Numbered from the stretch's first letter, positions 1-8,307 are shown. The stretch: DNA of 64,000 nt from Burkholderiales bacterium (GCA_036262035.1 DATAJS010000018.1:124001-188000); one strand, 5' to 3'. Program-made: numbers and translations. The notes: generated by a model not told the origin, from the letters alone.

Positions 1-1505
1 ACGCCGCGATCATGCAGTGCCCGGTGTTCGGCGGGAAGCTCGTCTCCTTCGACGAGGCGAAGATCGCCAAGATGCCGGGCGTGGTGAAAGCGGTGAAGGT
101 GGACGACGGCACGGTCGCGGTGGTGGCCGACACGTGGTGGCACGCCAGCACCGCGCTCAAGGCGCTGCCGATCAAATGGGACGAAGGCGAGAACGCCAAG
201 GCCAACACCGCGTCCATCCTCGCCCACCTGAAGGAAGGTCTCACCAACGCCGACGAGAAATACGCCGACATCAACGAGGGCGACGCGATCAAGGCCTACG
301 CCGCCGCGCCGAAGAAAGTGGAAGCGACCTACAGCGTGCCGTTCGTCGCGCACGCGTGCATGGAGCCGATGAACGCGGTGGTGCGTCTCACCGCCGACAA
401 GGCCGAAGTGTGGGTCGCCACGCAGAACGCCGAAGCGTCGCTCGCCGCGCTCTCGACGGCATCCGGCCTTCCGCTCGCGCAGTGCGAAGCGTATCCGCAG
501 ACGCTCGGCGGCGGGTTCGGACGCCGCGGCGGCACGCAGGACTACGTGCGCCAGGCGACGCTCATCGCCAAGCAGCTCCCGCCGGGAACGCCGGTGAAGA
601 TGATCTGGAGCCGCGAAGAGGACATGACGCACGACTTCTACCGCCCGATCACGCAGTGCCTGCTGCAGGGCGGCCTCGACGAGAAGGGCAATCTGCAGAG
701 CCTGCGCATCCGCGTCTCGGGACAGTCGATCAACGCGTACCTCAATCCGTCGGCGATCAAGGGCGGCGGGGACAAGCGCCAGCTCCAGGGCTATTACAAG
801 GAGCCCGGTGACGCGCAGCTCGGCTATTCGGTGCCGAACCTGCGCACCGAGTACGCGATGCGCAACACCCACGTGCCGGTCGGCCCGTGGCGCGGCGTCA
901 ACACCAACCAGAACTCGATCTTCCTCGAGTGCTTCATGGACGAGCTCGCGAAGGCCGCGAACAAGGATCCGGTGGAGTTCCGCCGCGCGCTGATGAAGGA
1001 GCATCCGAAGCACCTCGGCGTGCTGAACGCGACCGCCGAAGCCGCGGGCTGGGGCAAGCCGCTGCCGAACGGTGTGTATCGCGGGGTCGCGCAGCACATG
1101 GGCTACGGCAGCTACACCGCCGCGGTCGCCGAAGTGTCGATGGTCGGCGGCAAGGTGAAGGTGCACCGTCTCGTCATGGGGACGAACTGCGGCCATGCGG
1201 TCAGCATCGACCAGATCAAGGCGCAGGTGGAAGGCTCGGTCGCCTACGGTCTGGGCGCCGCGTACTACCAGGAGCTCAACGTCGACAAGGGCCGGATCGT
1301 GGAAGACAACTTCCACACCTACAAGATGATGACGATGGCCGACTTCCCGAAAGTCGAGACGGTGATCGCGCCGACCTACGACTTCTGGGGCGGCGTCGGC
1401 GAGCCGACGATCTGCGTCGCAGCGCCGGCGGTGATGAACGCGATCTTCGCCGCCACCGGCAAGCCCGTGCGCTCGCTGCCGATGAAGAACCTGAAGCTCG
1501 TGTAA
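1..1505 (+). CDS. Molybdopterin-binding (large) subunit of a xanthine oxidase-family hydroxylase, 3' part
   Basis: The reading frame is open from the window edge, so the first visible ATG at 12 is probably internal and the gene starts outside the window. The product resembles the beta subunit of isoquinoline 1-oxidoreductase and aldehyde dehydrogenase-type molybdenum hydroxylases, which hydroxylate N-heterocycles or aldehydes with water. Visible family signatures are the glycine-rich GGGFGRRGG segment, a VGPWRGVNTNQNS segment, and the C-terminal GVGEP motif that carries the family's catalytic Glu. About 497 residues are present, against roughly 700-750 for a complete subunit. The gene ends ahead of a strong intrinsic terminator at 1561-1588. 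The specific substrate cannot be read from the sequence. Confidence 0.85.
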   Translation, partial: AAIMQCPVFGGKLVSFDEAKIAKMPGVVKAVKVDDGTVAVVADTWWHASTALKALPIKWDEGENAKANTASILAHLKEGLTNADEKYADINEGDAIKAYAAAPKKVEATYSVPFVAHACMEPMNAVVRLTADKAEVWVATQNAEASLAALSTASGLPLAQCEAYPQTLGGGFGRRGGTQDYVRQATLIAKQLPPGTPVKMIWSREEDMTHDFYRPITQCLLQGGLDEKGNLQSLRIRVSGQSINAYLNPSAIKGGGDKRQLQGYYKEPGDAQLGYSVPNLRTEYAMRNTHVPVGPWRGVNTNQNSIFLECFMDELAKAANKDPVEFRRALMKEHPKHLGVLNATAEAAGWGKPLPNGVYRGVAQHMGYGSYTAAVAEVSMVGGKVKVHRLVMGTNCGHAVSIDQIKAQVEGSVAYGLGAAYYQELNVDKGRIVEDNFHTYKMMTMADFPKVETVIAPTYDFWGGVGEPTICVAAPAVMNAIFAATGKPVRSLPMKNLKLV

Positions 1506-1511
1506 GACGGT

Positions 1512-1548
1512 CGGGTCTGACCCCGGCTTCATCGGGGTCTGACCCGGG
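1512..1548. repeat. Pair of GGTCTGACCC-type repeats
   Basis: Two copies of a GGGTCTGACCC-like unit lie in the same orientation directly after the stop codon of the molybdoenzyme gene. Each unit is partly self-complementary. They sit ahead of the terminator hairpin and may be a small dispersed repeat. Confidence 0.5.
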
Positions 1549-1560
1549 TTTCGCCTTACG

Positions 1561-1588
1561 AGACCGGCCGCGAGGCCGGTCTTTTTTT
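1561..1588 (+). terminator. Rho-independent terminator
   Basis: A perfect 9-bp stem (AGACCGGCC paired with GGCCGGTCT, loop GCGA) is followed by seven T residues at 1582-1588. It is the clearest intrinsic terminator in the window. The T tract runs directly into the AGGGG ribosome-binding site of the next gene, whose ATG lies ten bases further on. Confidence 0.9.
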
Positions 1589-1598
1589 AGGGGCACAC

Positions 1599-2375
1599 AT
1601 GGACCTGAACCTCAAAGGACTCACCGCGCTCGTCACCGGCGCCTCGCGCGGCATCGGCTTCGCGATCGCACAAGGCCTTGCGCGCGAGGGCTGTCACCTG
1701 CATCTCGCCGCGCGCACCGCGGCGGACCTCGAAGCGGCCCGCAAGAAGATCCTCGACGAATGCGAGGTGCGGGTCGGCTGCCACGCGCTCGATCTCTCCG
1801 AAAGCGCGAGCATCGCCAAGCTCGCCGAGCGCTGCGGCCAGGTCGACATCCTCGTCAACAACGCCGGCGGCATTCCCGCGGCGCGCCTGTCCGAGATCGA
1901 CGATGCGCGCTGGCGCAAGGCCTGGGACCTGAAGGTCTTCGGCTACATCAACCTCACGCGCGAGATCTACAACGCGATGAAGGCGAAGCGCCGCGGCGCG
2001 ATCGTCAACGTCATCGGCATCTCGGGCGAGCGGCTGCGCCAGGACTACATCGCGGGCTCGACCGGCAACGCCGCGCTGATGGCGTTCACCAGGACGCTCG
2101 GCGGCGAGAGCGTCGATCACGGCGTGCGAGTGGTCGGCGTGAATCCCGGACAGATCGACACCGACCGCCTGCGCTCGCGCTACGAGGGGCGCGCGAAAGC
2201 CGAGCTCGGCGACGGCAATCGCTGGCGCGAGCTCATCAGGAACGCGCCTTTCGGCCGCCTCGCGCGCGCCGACGAGATCGCCGACGCGGTCGTGTGGCTG
2301 GCGTCGTCGCGGGCGTCGTACGTGAGCGGGACGATACTCACCGTCGACGGCGGACGCGCGGTGAGGAATACGTGA
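1599..2375 (+). CDS. SDR-family oxidoreductase lacking a recognisable YxxxK motif
   Basis: A 258-residue short-chain dehydrogenase/reductase with a Rossmann fold. TGASRGIG at residues 13-20 is the nucleotide-binding motif and NNAG at 87-90 is the structural motif. The C-terminal end TVDGG is usual for the family. The canonical catalytic Tyr-x-x-x-Lys is not evident: the corresponding region reads YIAGSTGNAAL, with no Lys at the expected place. Activity may differ from standard SDRs, although SDR proteins with this GNAAL variant occur elsewhere (from memory). The ATG follows AGGGG, which itself follows the terminator T tract. The stop TGA shares its last base with the ATG of the following Bug gene, so the two are probably translationally coupled. 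Confidence 0.85.
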   Translation: MDLNLKGLTALVTGASRGIGFAIAQGLAREGCHLHLAARTAADLEAARKKILDECEVRVGCHALDLSESASIAKLAERCGQVDILVNNAGGIPAARLSEIDDARWRKAWDLKVFGYINLTREIYNAMKAKRRGAIVNVIGISGERLRQDYIAGSTGNAALMAFTRTLGGESVDHGVRVVGVNPGQIDTDRLRSRYEGRAKAELGDGNRWRELIRNAPFGRLARADEIADAVVWLASSRASYVSGTILTVDGGRAVRNT

Positions 2376-3418
2376 TGGGACCGTCATTGCGAGGAGCGAT
2401 AGCGACGAAGCAATCCCGAGACGCTCGGTGGTTTTCGTTCGCAACGAGATCGCCGCGTCGCGCTTACGCGCTCCTCGCGATGACCGTTTGGGGTTTCTGC
2501 GCGCCCGCGCTTGCGCAGACGCCCTACCCCGCCAAACCCCTGCGCATCGTCGTCCCCTTCCCGCCCGGCGGCGGAGTCGATCTGCTCGCGCGCATCGTCG
2601 GCGGGAAAGTCGCGGAGACCTGGGGCCAGCCGCTCGTCGTCGATCATCGTCCCGGCGCGTCGGCGACGCTGGGCGCCGATCTCGTGGCGAAGTCGCCGCC
2701 CGACGGCCACACGCTGGTGCTCGTCACCACGAGCTTCGCCATGACGCCGGGCTTGCAGAAAGTGCCTTACGACCCGGTGCGCGACTTCACGCCGCTCACG
2801 CTGATCGCGGTCGTGCCGAACATCGTCATGATCCATCCGTCGCTGCCGGCGCGGAACCTGAAGGAGCTCGTGGCCCTCGCGCGCGCCAGGCCGGGACAGC
2901 TCACCTACGCCTCGTCGGGCTACGCGAGCGTGCCGCACCTCGTGATGGAGATGCTGCGCATGACCGTGCGGGGGCTCGATCTGACGCACGTGCCGTACAA
3001 AGGCAATTCGCAGGCGCTGACCGCGCTGCTCACCGGCGAGGTCACCATCGCCGGCACCGCGCTGCCTTCGGCGATGCCGCATATCGTCAACGGCAGGCTC
3101 AAGCCCATCGCGATCACGAGCGCGAAGCGCTCGGGCGCGGTGCCGCAGGTGCCCACGCTCGCCGAGTCGGGCGCGCAAGGGTACGAGTACGCCTCCGACT
3201 TCGGCCTGCTGCTGCCCGCGCGCGTGCCGCCCGAGGTCGTCGCCAAGCTGCACAACGAGATCGCACGCACGCTCAGGATGACCGACGTCGCCGACAAGCT
3301 GAACGCGCAGGGTTACGAGATCTCGGGCGCAGGGCCGGAAGAATACGCCGCGAAGATCCGCGCGGACCTCGTGAAATGGGCGAAGGTCATACGCGCGGCG
3401 AAGCTGCGGCAGGAGTGA
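2375..3418 (+). CDS. Bug/TctC-family periplasmic solute-binding protein with a repeat-derived N-terminus
   Basis: A tripartite tricarboxylate receptor (Bug/TctC) of 347 residues if read from ATG 2375. The mature part begins near YPAKPLRIVVPFPPGG and contains the family's VPYKG and PTLAESG segments. The ATG overlaps the SDR stop as TGATG and has GAGG about eight bases upstream. The first ~37 codons come from a dispersed intergenic repeat (2382-2486) that also occurs at 4383-4483. A shorter start at ATG 2480 would give a signal peptide lacking an n-region, so the repeat probably supplies the positively charged n-region. No TctA/TctB membrane partners are nearby. The ligand is unknown; Bug proteins bind carboxylates, amides and similar compounds. 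Confidence 0.88.
   Translation: MGPSLRGAIATKQSRDARWFSFATRSPRRAYALLAMTVWGFCAPALAQTPYPAKPLRIVVPFPPGGGVDLLARIVGGKVAETWGQPLVVDHRPGASATLGADLVAKSPPDGHTLVLVTTSFAMTPGLQKVPYDPVRDFTPLTLIAVVPNIVMIHPSLPARNLKELVALARARPGQLTYASSGYASVPHLVMEMLRMTVRGLDLTHVPYKGNSQALTALLTGEVTIAGTALPSAMPHIVNGRLKPIAITSAKRSGAVPQVPTLAESGAQGYEYASDFGLLLPARVPPEVVAKLHNEIARTLRMTDVADKLNAQGYEISGAGPEEYAAKIRADLVKWAKVIRAAKLRQE
2382..2486 (+). repeat. Dispersed palindromic-type repeat (ATKQSR element), copy 1
   Basis: The sequence begins CGTCATTGCGAGGAGCG, continues with ACGAAGCAATCCC and ends GCTCCTCGCGATGACC. The two ends are roughly inverted. The same element lies at 4383-4483 on the other strand. Such elements are normally intergenic; here it is read in frame as the N-terminus of a Bug protein. 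Confidence 0.8.
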
Positions 3419-3427
3419 GCCGGCGGT

Positions 3428-4387
3428 CTAGCGATCGGGCCGCGCCCCGGACGCGACGACCGCCTCGCGCATCTTCTTCATCTGTACAGCGAGATACGCC
3501 GCGAGCTCTTGCGGCGTGCTCGTCTGCGGCTCGATGCCGATGTTGGCGAAGTGCTCGCGCATGTCAGCCGGCTGCAGCGCCTTGACGATCTCGTCGTGCA
3601 GCCGGGCCACGGTCGCCTGTGGGGTGCGTGCGGGAGCGAAGATGCTGTACCAGCCGATGAACTCGTAACCGGGCACCGTCTCGCCGATCGGCGGTACGTC
3701 CGGCGCCAGCGGGGAACGCTGGGCGCTGGTGATGCCGAGCGCGCGCAAGCGGCCCGCACGTACCGAAGGCAGCACCGCCGGCACGACCGAGATGAGGGCG
3801 TGCACCTGTCCGGCGATCGTATCGGTCATCGCCGCGGTCACGCCCTTGTACGGCACGTGCTGAAGGTCGATGCCGGTCATGCTTTTCAATATCTCGAACG
3901 ACAGGTGCGGCGGCGACCCCGAGCCGCCCGAGCCGTAACGGAGCTGGCGCGGCTTCGATCTGGCGACCGCGATCAGCTCCTTCACCGAGTTGGCAGGGAC
4001 ACCGGGATGGACCACGAGCAGGAACGGCGTCGTGCCGACCATCGTGATCGGCGCGAAGTCTTTCGCGAGGTCGTAGCGGAGCTTGTCGTACATCTGGGAC
4101 ACGATGACGGCCTGCGACGTGATGATGACCAGCGTGTAGCCGTCGGGCGCGGCGCGCGCCGCGATCTCCGAGCCGATGATGCCGCTCGCGCCCGGCCGCG
4201 TGTCGACGATGACCTGCTGGCCCAGCGCGTCGGTGAGCTTGCCGCCGACGAGGCGCCCCACGATGTCGGGACCGGAGCCCGGTGAGCTCAGCGCGATGAG
4301 CCGGATCGGTTTTTCGGGATAAGCGCCCGCGGAAGACTTCTGCGCATGAGCGGCGCAGGCGAGTAGCGTTCCCGCGCAAGCCGTCAT
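3428..4387 (-). CDS. Bug/TctC-family periplasmic solute-binding protein
   Basis: From ATG 4387 the product has 319 residues, the usual family length. The mature domain starts near YPEKPIRLIALSSPG. It contains DTRPGASG, HVPYKG and a C-terminal DUF-typical helix region. The signal peptide begins TACAGTLLACAAHAQ, which has no basic residues when read from this ATG. No Shine-Dalgarno sequence is visible, because the ATG lies at the end of a dispersed repeat (4383-4483). The frame stays open upstream through the repeat (SEATKQSR and RRLRRLAMT), so a start further upstream with a non-standard codon cannot be excluded. The gene is last in a minus-strand group behind two SMP-30-like genes and converges with the preceding Bug gene, with nine bases between the stop codons. 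Confidence 0.85.
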   Translation of the reverse strand: MTACAGTLLACAAHAQKSSAGAYPEKPIRLIALSSPGSGPDIVGRLVGGKLTDALGQQVIVDTRPGASGIIGSEIAARAAPDGYTLVIITSQAVIVSQMYDKLRYDLAKDFAPITMVGTTPFLLVVHPGVPANSVKELIAVARSKPRQLRYGSGGSGSPPHLSFEILKSMTGIDLQHVPYKGVTAAMTDTIAGQVHALISVVPAVLPSVRAGRLRALGITSAQRSPLAPDVPPIGETVPGYEFIGWYSIFAPARTPQATVARLHDEIVKALQPADMREHFANIGIEPQTSTPQELAAYLAVQMKKMREAVVASGARPDR

Positions 4388-4483
4388 CGCGAGGCGCCGA
4401 AGGCGCCGTGGCGATCCCGTGGCGCACGGAAATCCTCTACGGACGCTCCGGGATTGCTTCGTCGCTTCGCTCCTCGCAATGAC
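4383..4483 (-). repeat. Dispersed palindromic-type repeat (ATKQSR element), copy 2
   Basis: On the minus strand it reads GTCATTGCGAGGAGCGAAGC, then GACGAAGCAATCCC, and ends CGCCTCGCGATGAC. It is related to the copy at 2382-2486 and has the same orientation relative to its Bug gene. It lies between the SMP-30-like gene and the Bug gene and contains the latter's likely ATG. Confidence 0.8.
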
Positions 4484-4494
4484 GGCAGTTACTG

Positions 4495-5382
4495 TTACCG
4501 CTTCAGCCCGCGCCGCCCGGTCTCGCGCGCGCGATAGAGACCGCCGTCCGCAGCCGTGACGTACAGGCTTGCGAGGTCCGCATCGCCGAACGCGCAGCGC
4601 ATCGGCGCATCCGCGGGGGCGGGATGCGTCTGCAGTATCGTCCCGCCCGGCGATATGACGACGACCGCAGGCGCCGTGCCGCTCTTCTTCCAGCCCATGC
4701 ACGCGACGATGTTGCCTTCGCTGTCGAGGCACATGCCTTCGATGCCGCGTTCGTTCGCCTGGAGATTGAGCAGCACCTTGCGCGGTCCCACGACGCCGTG
4801 CGGGTCGAGCGGATACGCGAAGAGCTGGCACACATCGCCGCGCTCGACGTCGCCGTCCGCCACGTACAGCGTTTTCTCGTCCGCCGAGAGCAGCACCGCA
4901 CGCGGCGCCGCGGTGTCGTGCGTGACGCGCGACAGGCGATACAGGCCCGGGCCGTAGCCGTCCATGCGCAGCACCGAAGCGTGCGGCAGGAACGGATAAG
5001 CCGGCGGTCCGTACGGCGGCTGAGAGTTATAGGGATCGGCGATCCACAGACGGCCTTTGCTGTCGATGGCGAGATCGACGGGCTGGTTGTGATGCGCGCC
5101 GTCGAGCAGCTCCTGGGTCGGCGCGGTCGAGCCGTCCTCGAGAAAGTGAATCACGCGGCGGCCGCCTTCCTGCGCGCCGAACACGGTGCCGTCCTTCGCC
5201 ACCGCGAGCCCGTTGGTGCGGCCCGTGAACCAGCGGAACAGCTCGGTTTTCCCGGTCGACGGGTCGTAGCGCAGGATGCGCTCTTCGGCGACCGCGCTGA
5301 ACAGCATTCCCTTGCCGTCCCACGCGAGGCCTCCCGTTCTGCCTTTGCAGGGTCCCGCCACCAATTCGAATGTCCAGTCCAT
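4495..5382 (-). CDS. SMP-30/gluconolactonase-like beta-propeller protein
   Basis: A 295-residue protein of the SMP-30/gluconolactonase/LRE family, which are six-bladed propellers that usually hydrolyse lactones with a divalent metal ion. Recognisable features are repeated blade segments such as GGLAWDGKGMLFSA, LYVADGD and RTNGLAVAKDG. There is no signal peptide, so it is probably cytoplasmic. It lies 10 bp downstream of a second family member and upstream of a Bug gene. This suggests a small uptake and lactone-hydrolysis operon. The substrate is not known. Confidence 0.8.
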   Translation of the reverse strand: MDWTFELVAGPCKGRTGGLAWDGKGMLFSAVAEERILRYDPSTGKTELFRWFTGRTNGLAVAKDGTVFGAQEGGRRVIHFLEDGSTAPTQELLDGAHHNQPVDLAIDSKGRLWIADPYNSQPPYGPPAYPFLPHASVLRMDGYGPGLYRLSRVTHDTAAPRAVLLSADEKTLYVADGDVERGDVCQLFAYPLDPHGVVGPRKVLLNLQANERGIEGMCLDSEGNIVACMGWKKSGTAPAVVVISPGGTILQTHPAPADAPMRCAFGDADLASLYVTAADGGLYRARETGRRGLKR

Positions 5383-5392
5383 CCTCTTCTCC

Positions 5393-6316
5393 TCAGCGCG
5401 ACGGAACGCCGGCGATGTTGATGCGCGTGCGCACCACCGAGCCGATCATCGTGATGTACAGCGATTTCCAGTCATCGTCGCCGAACGCGAGGTTCGTCGG
5501 ATGGTGTCCTTCGGTCTTGATGCGAACGATGGGTTTGCCCGAAGGGTCGTGCACCCAGATGCCGCCCGGAGCGGTGCACCACACGTTGCCGGCGGTGTCG
5601 CACTTCATGCCGTCGGGGACGCCGCGCTCCGGACCGGTGTAGCGATAGAACTCGCGCGACTTGCCGACGGTGCCGTCGGCCTTCACGTCGTAGGCGCGGA
5701 TCACGCGCTCGCGGCTGCAGTTCACGTAGAGGATCTTCTCGTCGGGAGAGAAGCACAGGCCGTTCGGATAGACGTTGTCCTCGGCGACGGCGGTCATCTC
5801 GCTGCCGTCAGCCGAGATGCGGAAGACGGGCTGCGTCTCGAGATAGCGCTGGAGATCGTGACCGACCATGCCGACGTTGAGCAGGCCGCCCGGCGGATCG
5901 GTGAACCAGATCGAGCCGTCCGACTTCACGACGATGTCGTTGGGGCTGTTGAGCTTCTTGCCCTGCCATTTATCGGCGAGCGTTTTCCACGCCCCGTTCT
6001 TTTCCTGGCGGAACACCGTGCGCCCGCCCCAGCCCGCGACGACGAGCCGGTTCTCGAGGTCGAGGCAGGTGCCGTTCGCCTTGACCGAGTTGCTCATCAC
6101 CACTTCCTGGCCGGTGCCCGGCTTCCACTTCCAGATGGTGTCGCCGATGATGTCGGTGAAGAAGAGCTGTTTCCCCTTCGCGTCCCAGGTCGGGCCTTCG
6201 CCGAAGATGATGTCGCGCGCGAGAACCTCTATCGGCGGGCTCGGATCGATGATCTTCTGCCACCCCGGTGCGCACAAGTCGACTTCCACGCCTATCGTTT
6301 CCAGTGATCCGTGCAT
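5393..6316 (-). CDS. SMP-30/gluconolactonase-like protein
   Basis: A 307-residue SMP-30/gluconolactonase family protein. Clear signatures are the FGEGPTWDAKGKQLFFTDI segment near the N-terminus (family metal-ligand Glu), NSPNDIVVKSDGSIWFTDPPGG in the middle (written here as two overlapping pieces of the family consensus), and YPNGLCFSPDEKILYVN. This copy keeps more of the canonical catalytic-site segments than its downstream neighbour, so it is the better candidate for an active lactonase. It is the first gene of the minus-strand group 6316-3428. Confidence 0.85.
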   Translation of the reverse strand: MHGSLETIGVEVDLCAPGWQKIIDPSPPIEVLARDIIFGEGPTWDAKGKQLFFTDIIGDTIWKWKPGTGQEVVMSNSVKANGTCLDLENRLVVAGWGGRTVFRQEKNGAWKTLADKWQGKKLNSPNDIVVKSDGSIWFTDPPGGLLNVGMVGHDLQRYLETQPVFRISADGSEMTAVAEDNVYPNGLCFSPDEKILYVNCSRERVIRAYDVKADGTVGKSREFYRYTGPERGVPDGMKCDTAGNVWCTAPGGIWVHDPSGKPIVRIKTEGHHPTNLAFGDDDWKSLYITMIGSVVRTRINIAGVPSR

Positions 6317-6382
6317 AGGTTTGTCTCTCTTATGATGCTCGGCGGGTCTCGAGCCCCGCCCAATATACTAAACCGTCCCTCC

Positions 6383-7306
6383 TTACGTCTTGATCGACCT
6401 CGTCCGCACCGACGGACGGCCTCTCGCGAGCCGCTCGTACTCGGAGATCACCTGCGCGCCCAGCAGCAGCGCGGTCGCGGCGATCTCGAGGCTGAACAGC
6501 ACGACGATCGACGTGGTGAGCGAGCCGTAGACGCGGCCGACCTGCGACAGCGTCGCGAAGTACCACACCAGGATGTGCCGCGTGACCTCCCACAGGAACG
6601 CCGCGGTGACCGCGCCGATCAGCGCATGCCGCAGCGAGAGCCTGCCCACCGGCATGACGAGGTAGATCGAGGTCAGCAGGAAGATCTCGCCGGCCACGCC
6701 CACGAGGTAGAGCAGCACGCCCGACACGCCCGACAGCGACCAGAGGTGTCCGAACAGGCGCACCTGCTCCTCGCCCACCGTCTGCAGCCCCGCCGATACG
6801 AACGTCACGACGAGCAGGCCGGCGCCCAGCAGCAGGATGTAGCAGTACGGCAGCAGCGCCGACACCAGGAAGTGCCGGTGCCTCACGCCGAAGCGGTGCA
6901 GGAAGATCACGCTCATCGCTTTTTCGAGCATCGAGAACGCGAGCGAGCTGAAGAAGACCATCGTCAGCAGCAGCACCCAGCCGAGCACCTGCGGGTTGGC
7001 GAGAAAGCTCGAGAGCTCGCGCAGGATCGCGCGCGACTGTCCGGGCACGAGCCATTCGAGGTAGTGCCCGAGCGTGTGCAGCAGCTCCTCCTGGCCGATG
7101 AGGTGGGAGAGCGCGATGACGATCAGGATGAGCAGCGGGATGAGCGACAGCAGCGTGTAGTACGCCACCGCCCCCGCGAGCAGCAGTCCCTGGTTGGCCT
7201 GGAACGCCTTCAGCGTCTGCTTGATGAACGTCCAGGGATGCTGGAGCACGTACGCCGCGGGGCTGCCCGCGACCGGGCGCTCTTCCGCGGCGTGGTCCGC
7301 GCTCAT
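6383..7306 (-). CDS. YihY/BrkB-family inner-membrane protein
   Basis: A 307-residue integral membrane protein of the YihY/virulence factor BrkB family (once mis-annotated as RNase BN). The typical FIKQTLKAFQANQGLLLAGAVAYYT start (quoted in part) and the GARYYGS-like segment, here VGRVYGSLTTSIVVL, are visible. About six hydrophobic segments follow one another. The start is set by the ATG at 7306, which overlaps the stop of the upstream Bug gene as ATGA. An upstream in-frame ATG would overlap that gene more. Physiological function is not settled for the family. Confidence 0.85.
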   Translation of the reverse strand: MSADHAAEERPVAGSPAAYVLQHPWTFIKQTLKAFQANQGLLLAGAVAYYTLLSLIPLLILIVIALSHLIGQEELLHTLGHYLEWLVPGQSRAILRELSSFLANPQVLGWVLLLTMVFFSSLAFSMLEKAMSVIFLHRFGVRHRHFLVSALLPYCYILLLGAGLLVVTFVSAGLQTVGEEQVRLFGHLWSLSGVSGVLLYLVGVAGEIFLLTSIYLVMPVGRLSLRHALIGAVTAAFLWEVTRHILVWYFATLSQVGRVYGSLTTSIVVLFSLEIAATALLLGAQVISEYERLARGRPSVRTRSIKT

Positions 7307-8307
7307 TCGGCGCGTATGCCCGCGGCGCGGATCACCTCCGCCCACGTCCTGCGCTCGTCGCGGATGCGCGCGGCGAGCGCCTGCGGAGTGCTCGTCTCGC
7401 TTTCCAGGCCCTGCGTCGCCATCACCTGCTGCACGTCCGGCCTTTGCAGCGCTCGCCCCGTCTCGTCACGGAGGCGGTTGACGATGGCCTGCGGCGTGCC
7501 GGCCGGGACGAGCAAGGCGTACCAGCTCGTCACGTCGAAGCCCGGAAAGCCCGACTCGGCCATCGTCGGCACCTCCGGCGCCACTTTCGAGCGCTGGAGA
7601 CCCGTCGTGGCGAGCGCCCTCAGCTTCCCCGCTTTCACGTGCGGCAGCGACGACGCGACGCTGCCGAAGATGAGCTGCGCTTCGCCCGCGAGCACCGCCG
7701 CGGCCGCAGGACCGCCCCCCTTGTAAGGCACGTGGGTGAGCCGTATGCCGGCACGCTTCTGGAACAGCTCGCCGGCGAGGTGCAGCGGGCTGCCCACCCC
7801 GGCGGAGGCGAAGTTGAGCGCGTCGGGCTTCTGCTTCGCCAGCGCGACCAGCTCCTTGACCGAGGCCGCGGCGACGCTCGGGTGGACGACGAGCAGGTAC
7901 TGCGCGGTCGCGAGCAGCGTCACCGGCGCGAGGTCGCGGCTCACGTCGAACGGCAGCTTGTACAGCGTCGGATTCACGGTGAGGACGGTCGAGAAGCCCA
8001 TCAGCACGGTGTGCCCGTCGGGCGCGGCGCGCGCGGTGGTCTCGGCGGAGATGTTGCCCGCCGCGCCCGCGCGGTTATCGACCACCCACTGCTGGCCCAT
8101 CGCCTCGGTCAGCTTGGGCGTGATGATCCGCGCCAGGGTGTCCGCGCCGCCGCCGGGCGCGAAAGGCACGAGGAGCCGTATCGGCTTGCTCGGATAGTCG
8201 GCAGCGTAGGCACCCACCGCCAACCACCACGCTGCGAGCACCCACGCCACTTTTTTCGTCACCGCTTTATCCGTCACCGCCTCACCCGTCACCGTTTCAT
8301 CCGTCAC
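7303..8307 (-). CDS. Bug/TctC-family solute-binding protein with tandem-repeat start region
   Basis: A 334-residue Bug protein if read from GTG 8307. The mature part starts at YPSKPIRLLVPFAPGG and includes DNRAGAAGN and HVPYKGGG. The first 20 codons are four 15-bp tandem units (8307-8248), each beginning GTG ACG, so four in-frame GTG starts are available. The hydrophobic core KKVAWVLAAWWLAVGAYA follows the repeats. The fourth unit provides the two Lys of the signal-peptide n-region. The gene overlaps the MmgE/PrpD gene upstream by 11 bases and the YihY gene downstream by 4, so the three are probably cotranscribed. Confidence 0.85.
   Translation of the reverse strand: MTDETVTGEAVTDKAVTKKVAWVLAAWWLAVGAYAADYPSKPIRLLVPFAPGGGADTLARIITPKLTEAMGQQWVVDNRAGAAGNISAETTARAAPDGHTVLMGFSTVLTVNPTLYKLPFDVSRDLAPVTLLATAQYLLVVHPSVAAASVKELVALAKQKPDALNFASAGVGSPLHLAGELFQKRAGIRLTHVPYKGGGPAAAAVLAGEAQLIFGSVASSLPHVKAGKLRALATTGLQRSKVAPEVPTMAESGFPGFDVTSWYALLVPAGTPQAIVNRLRDETGRALQRPDVQQVMATQGLESETSTPQALAARIRDERRTWAEVIRAAGIRAE
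8248..8307 (-). repeat. Four 15-bp tandem repeats at a gene start
   Basis: Units read GTGACGGATGAAACG, GTGACGGGTGAGGCG, GTGACGGATAAAGCG and GTGACGAAAAAAGTG. They keep the reading frame of the Bug gene and encode pentapeptides beginning V-T. The first unit also contains the stop codon of the upstream MmgE/PrpD gene in another frame. Confidence 0.9.

Noticed and set aside
5276-6307. Open plus-strand frames across the SMP-30-like genes
   Set aside because: They lack ribosome-binding sites and motifs and lie opposite two genes with clear family signatures.
6343-6362. Intrinsic terminator GGCGGG-TCTCGAG-CCCGCC between the YihY and SMP-30-like genes
   Set aside because: The stem is short (six pairs) and no T tract follows on either strand, so I did not list it as a terminator.
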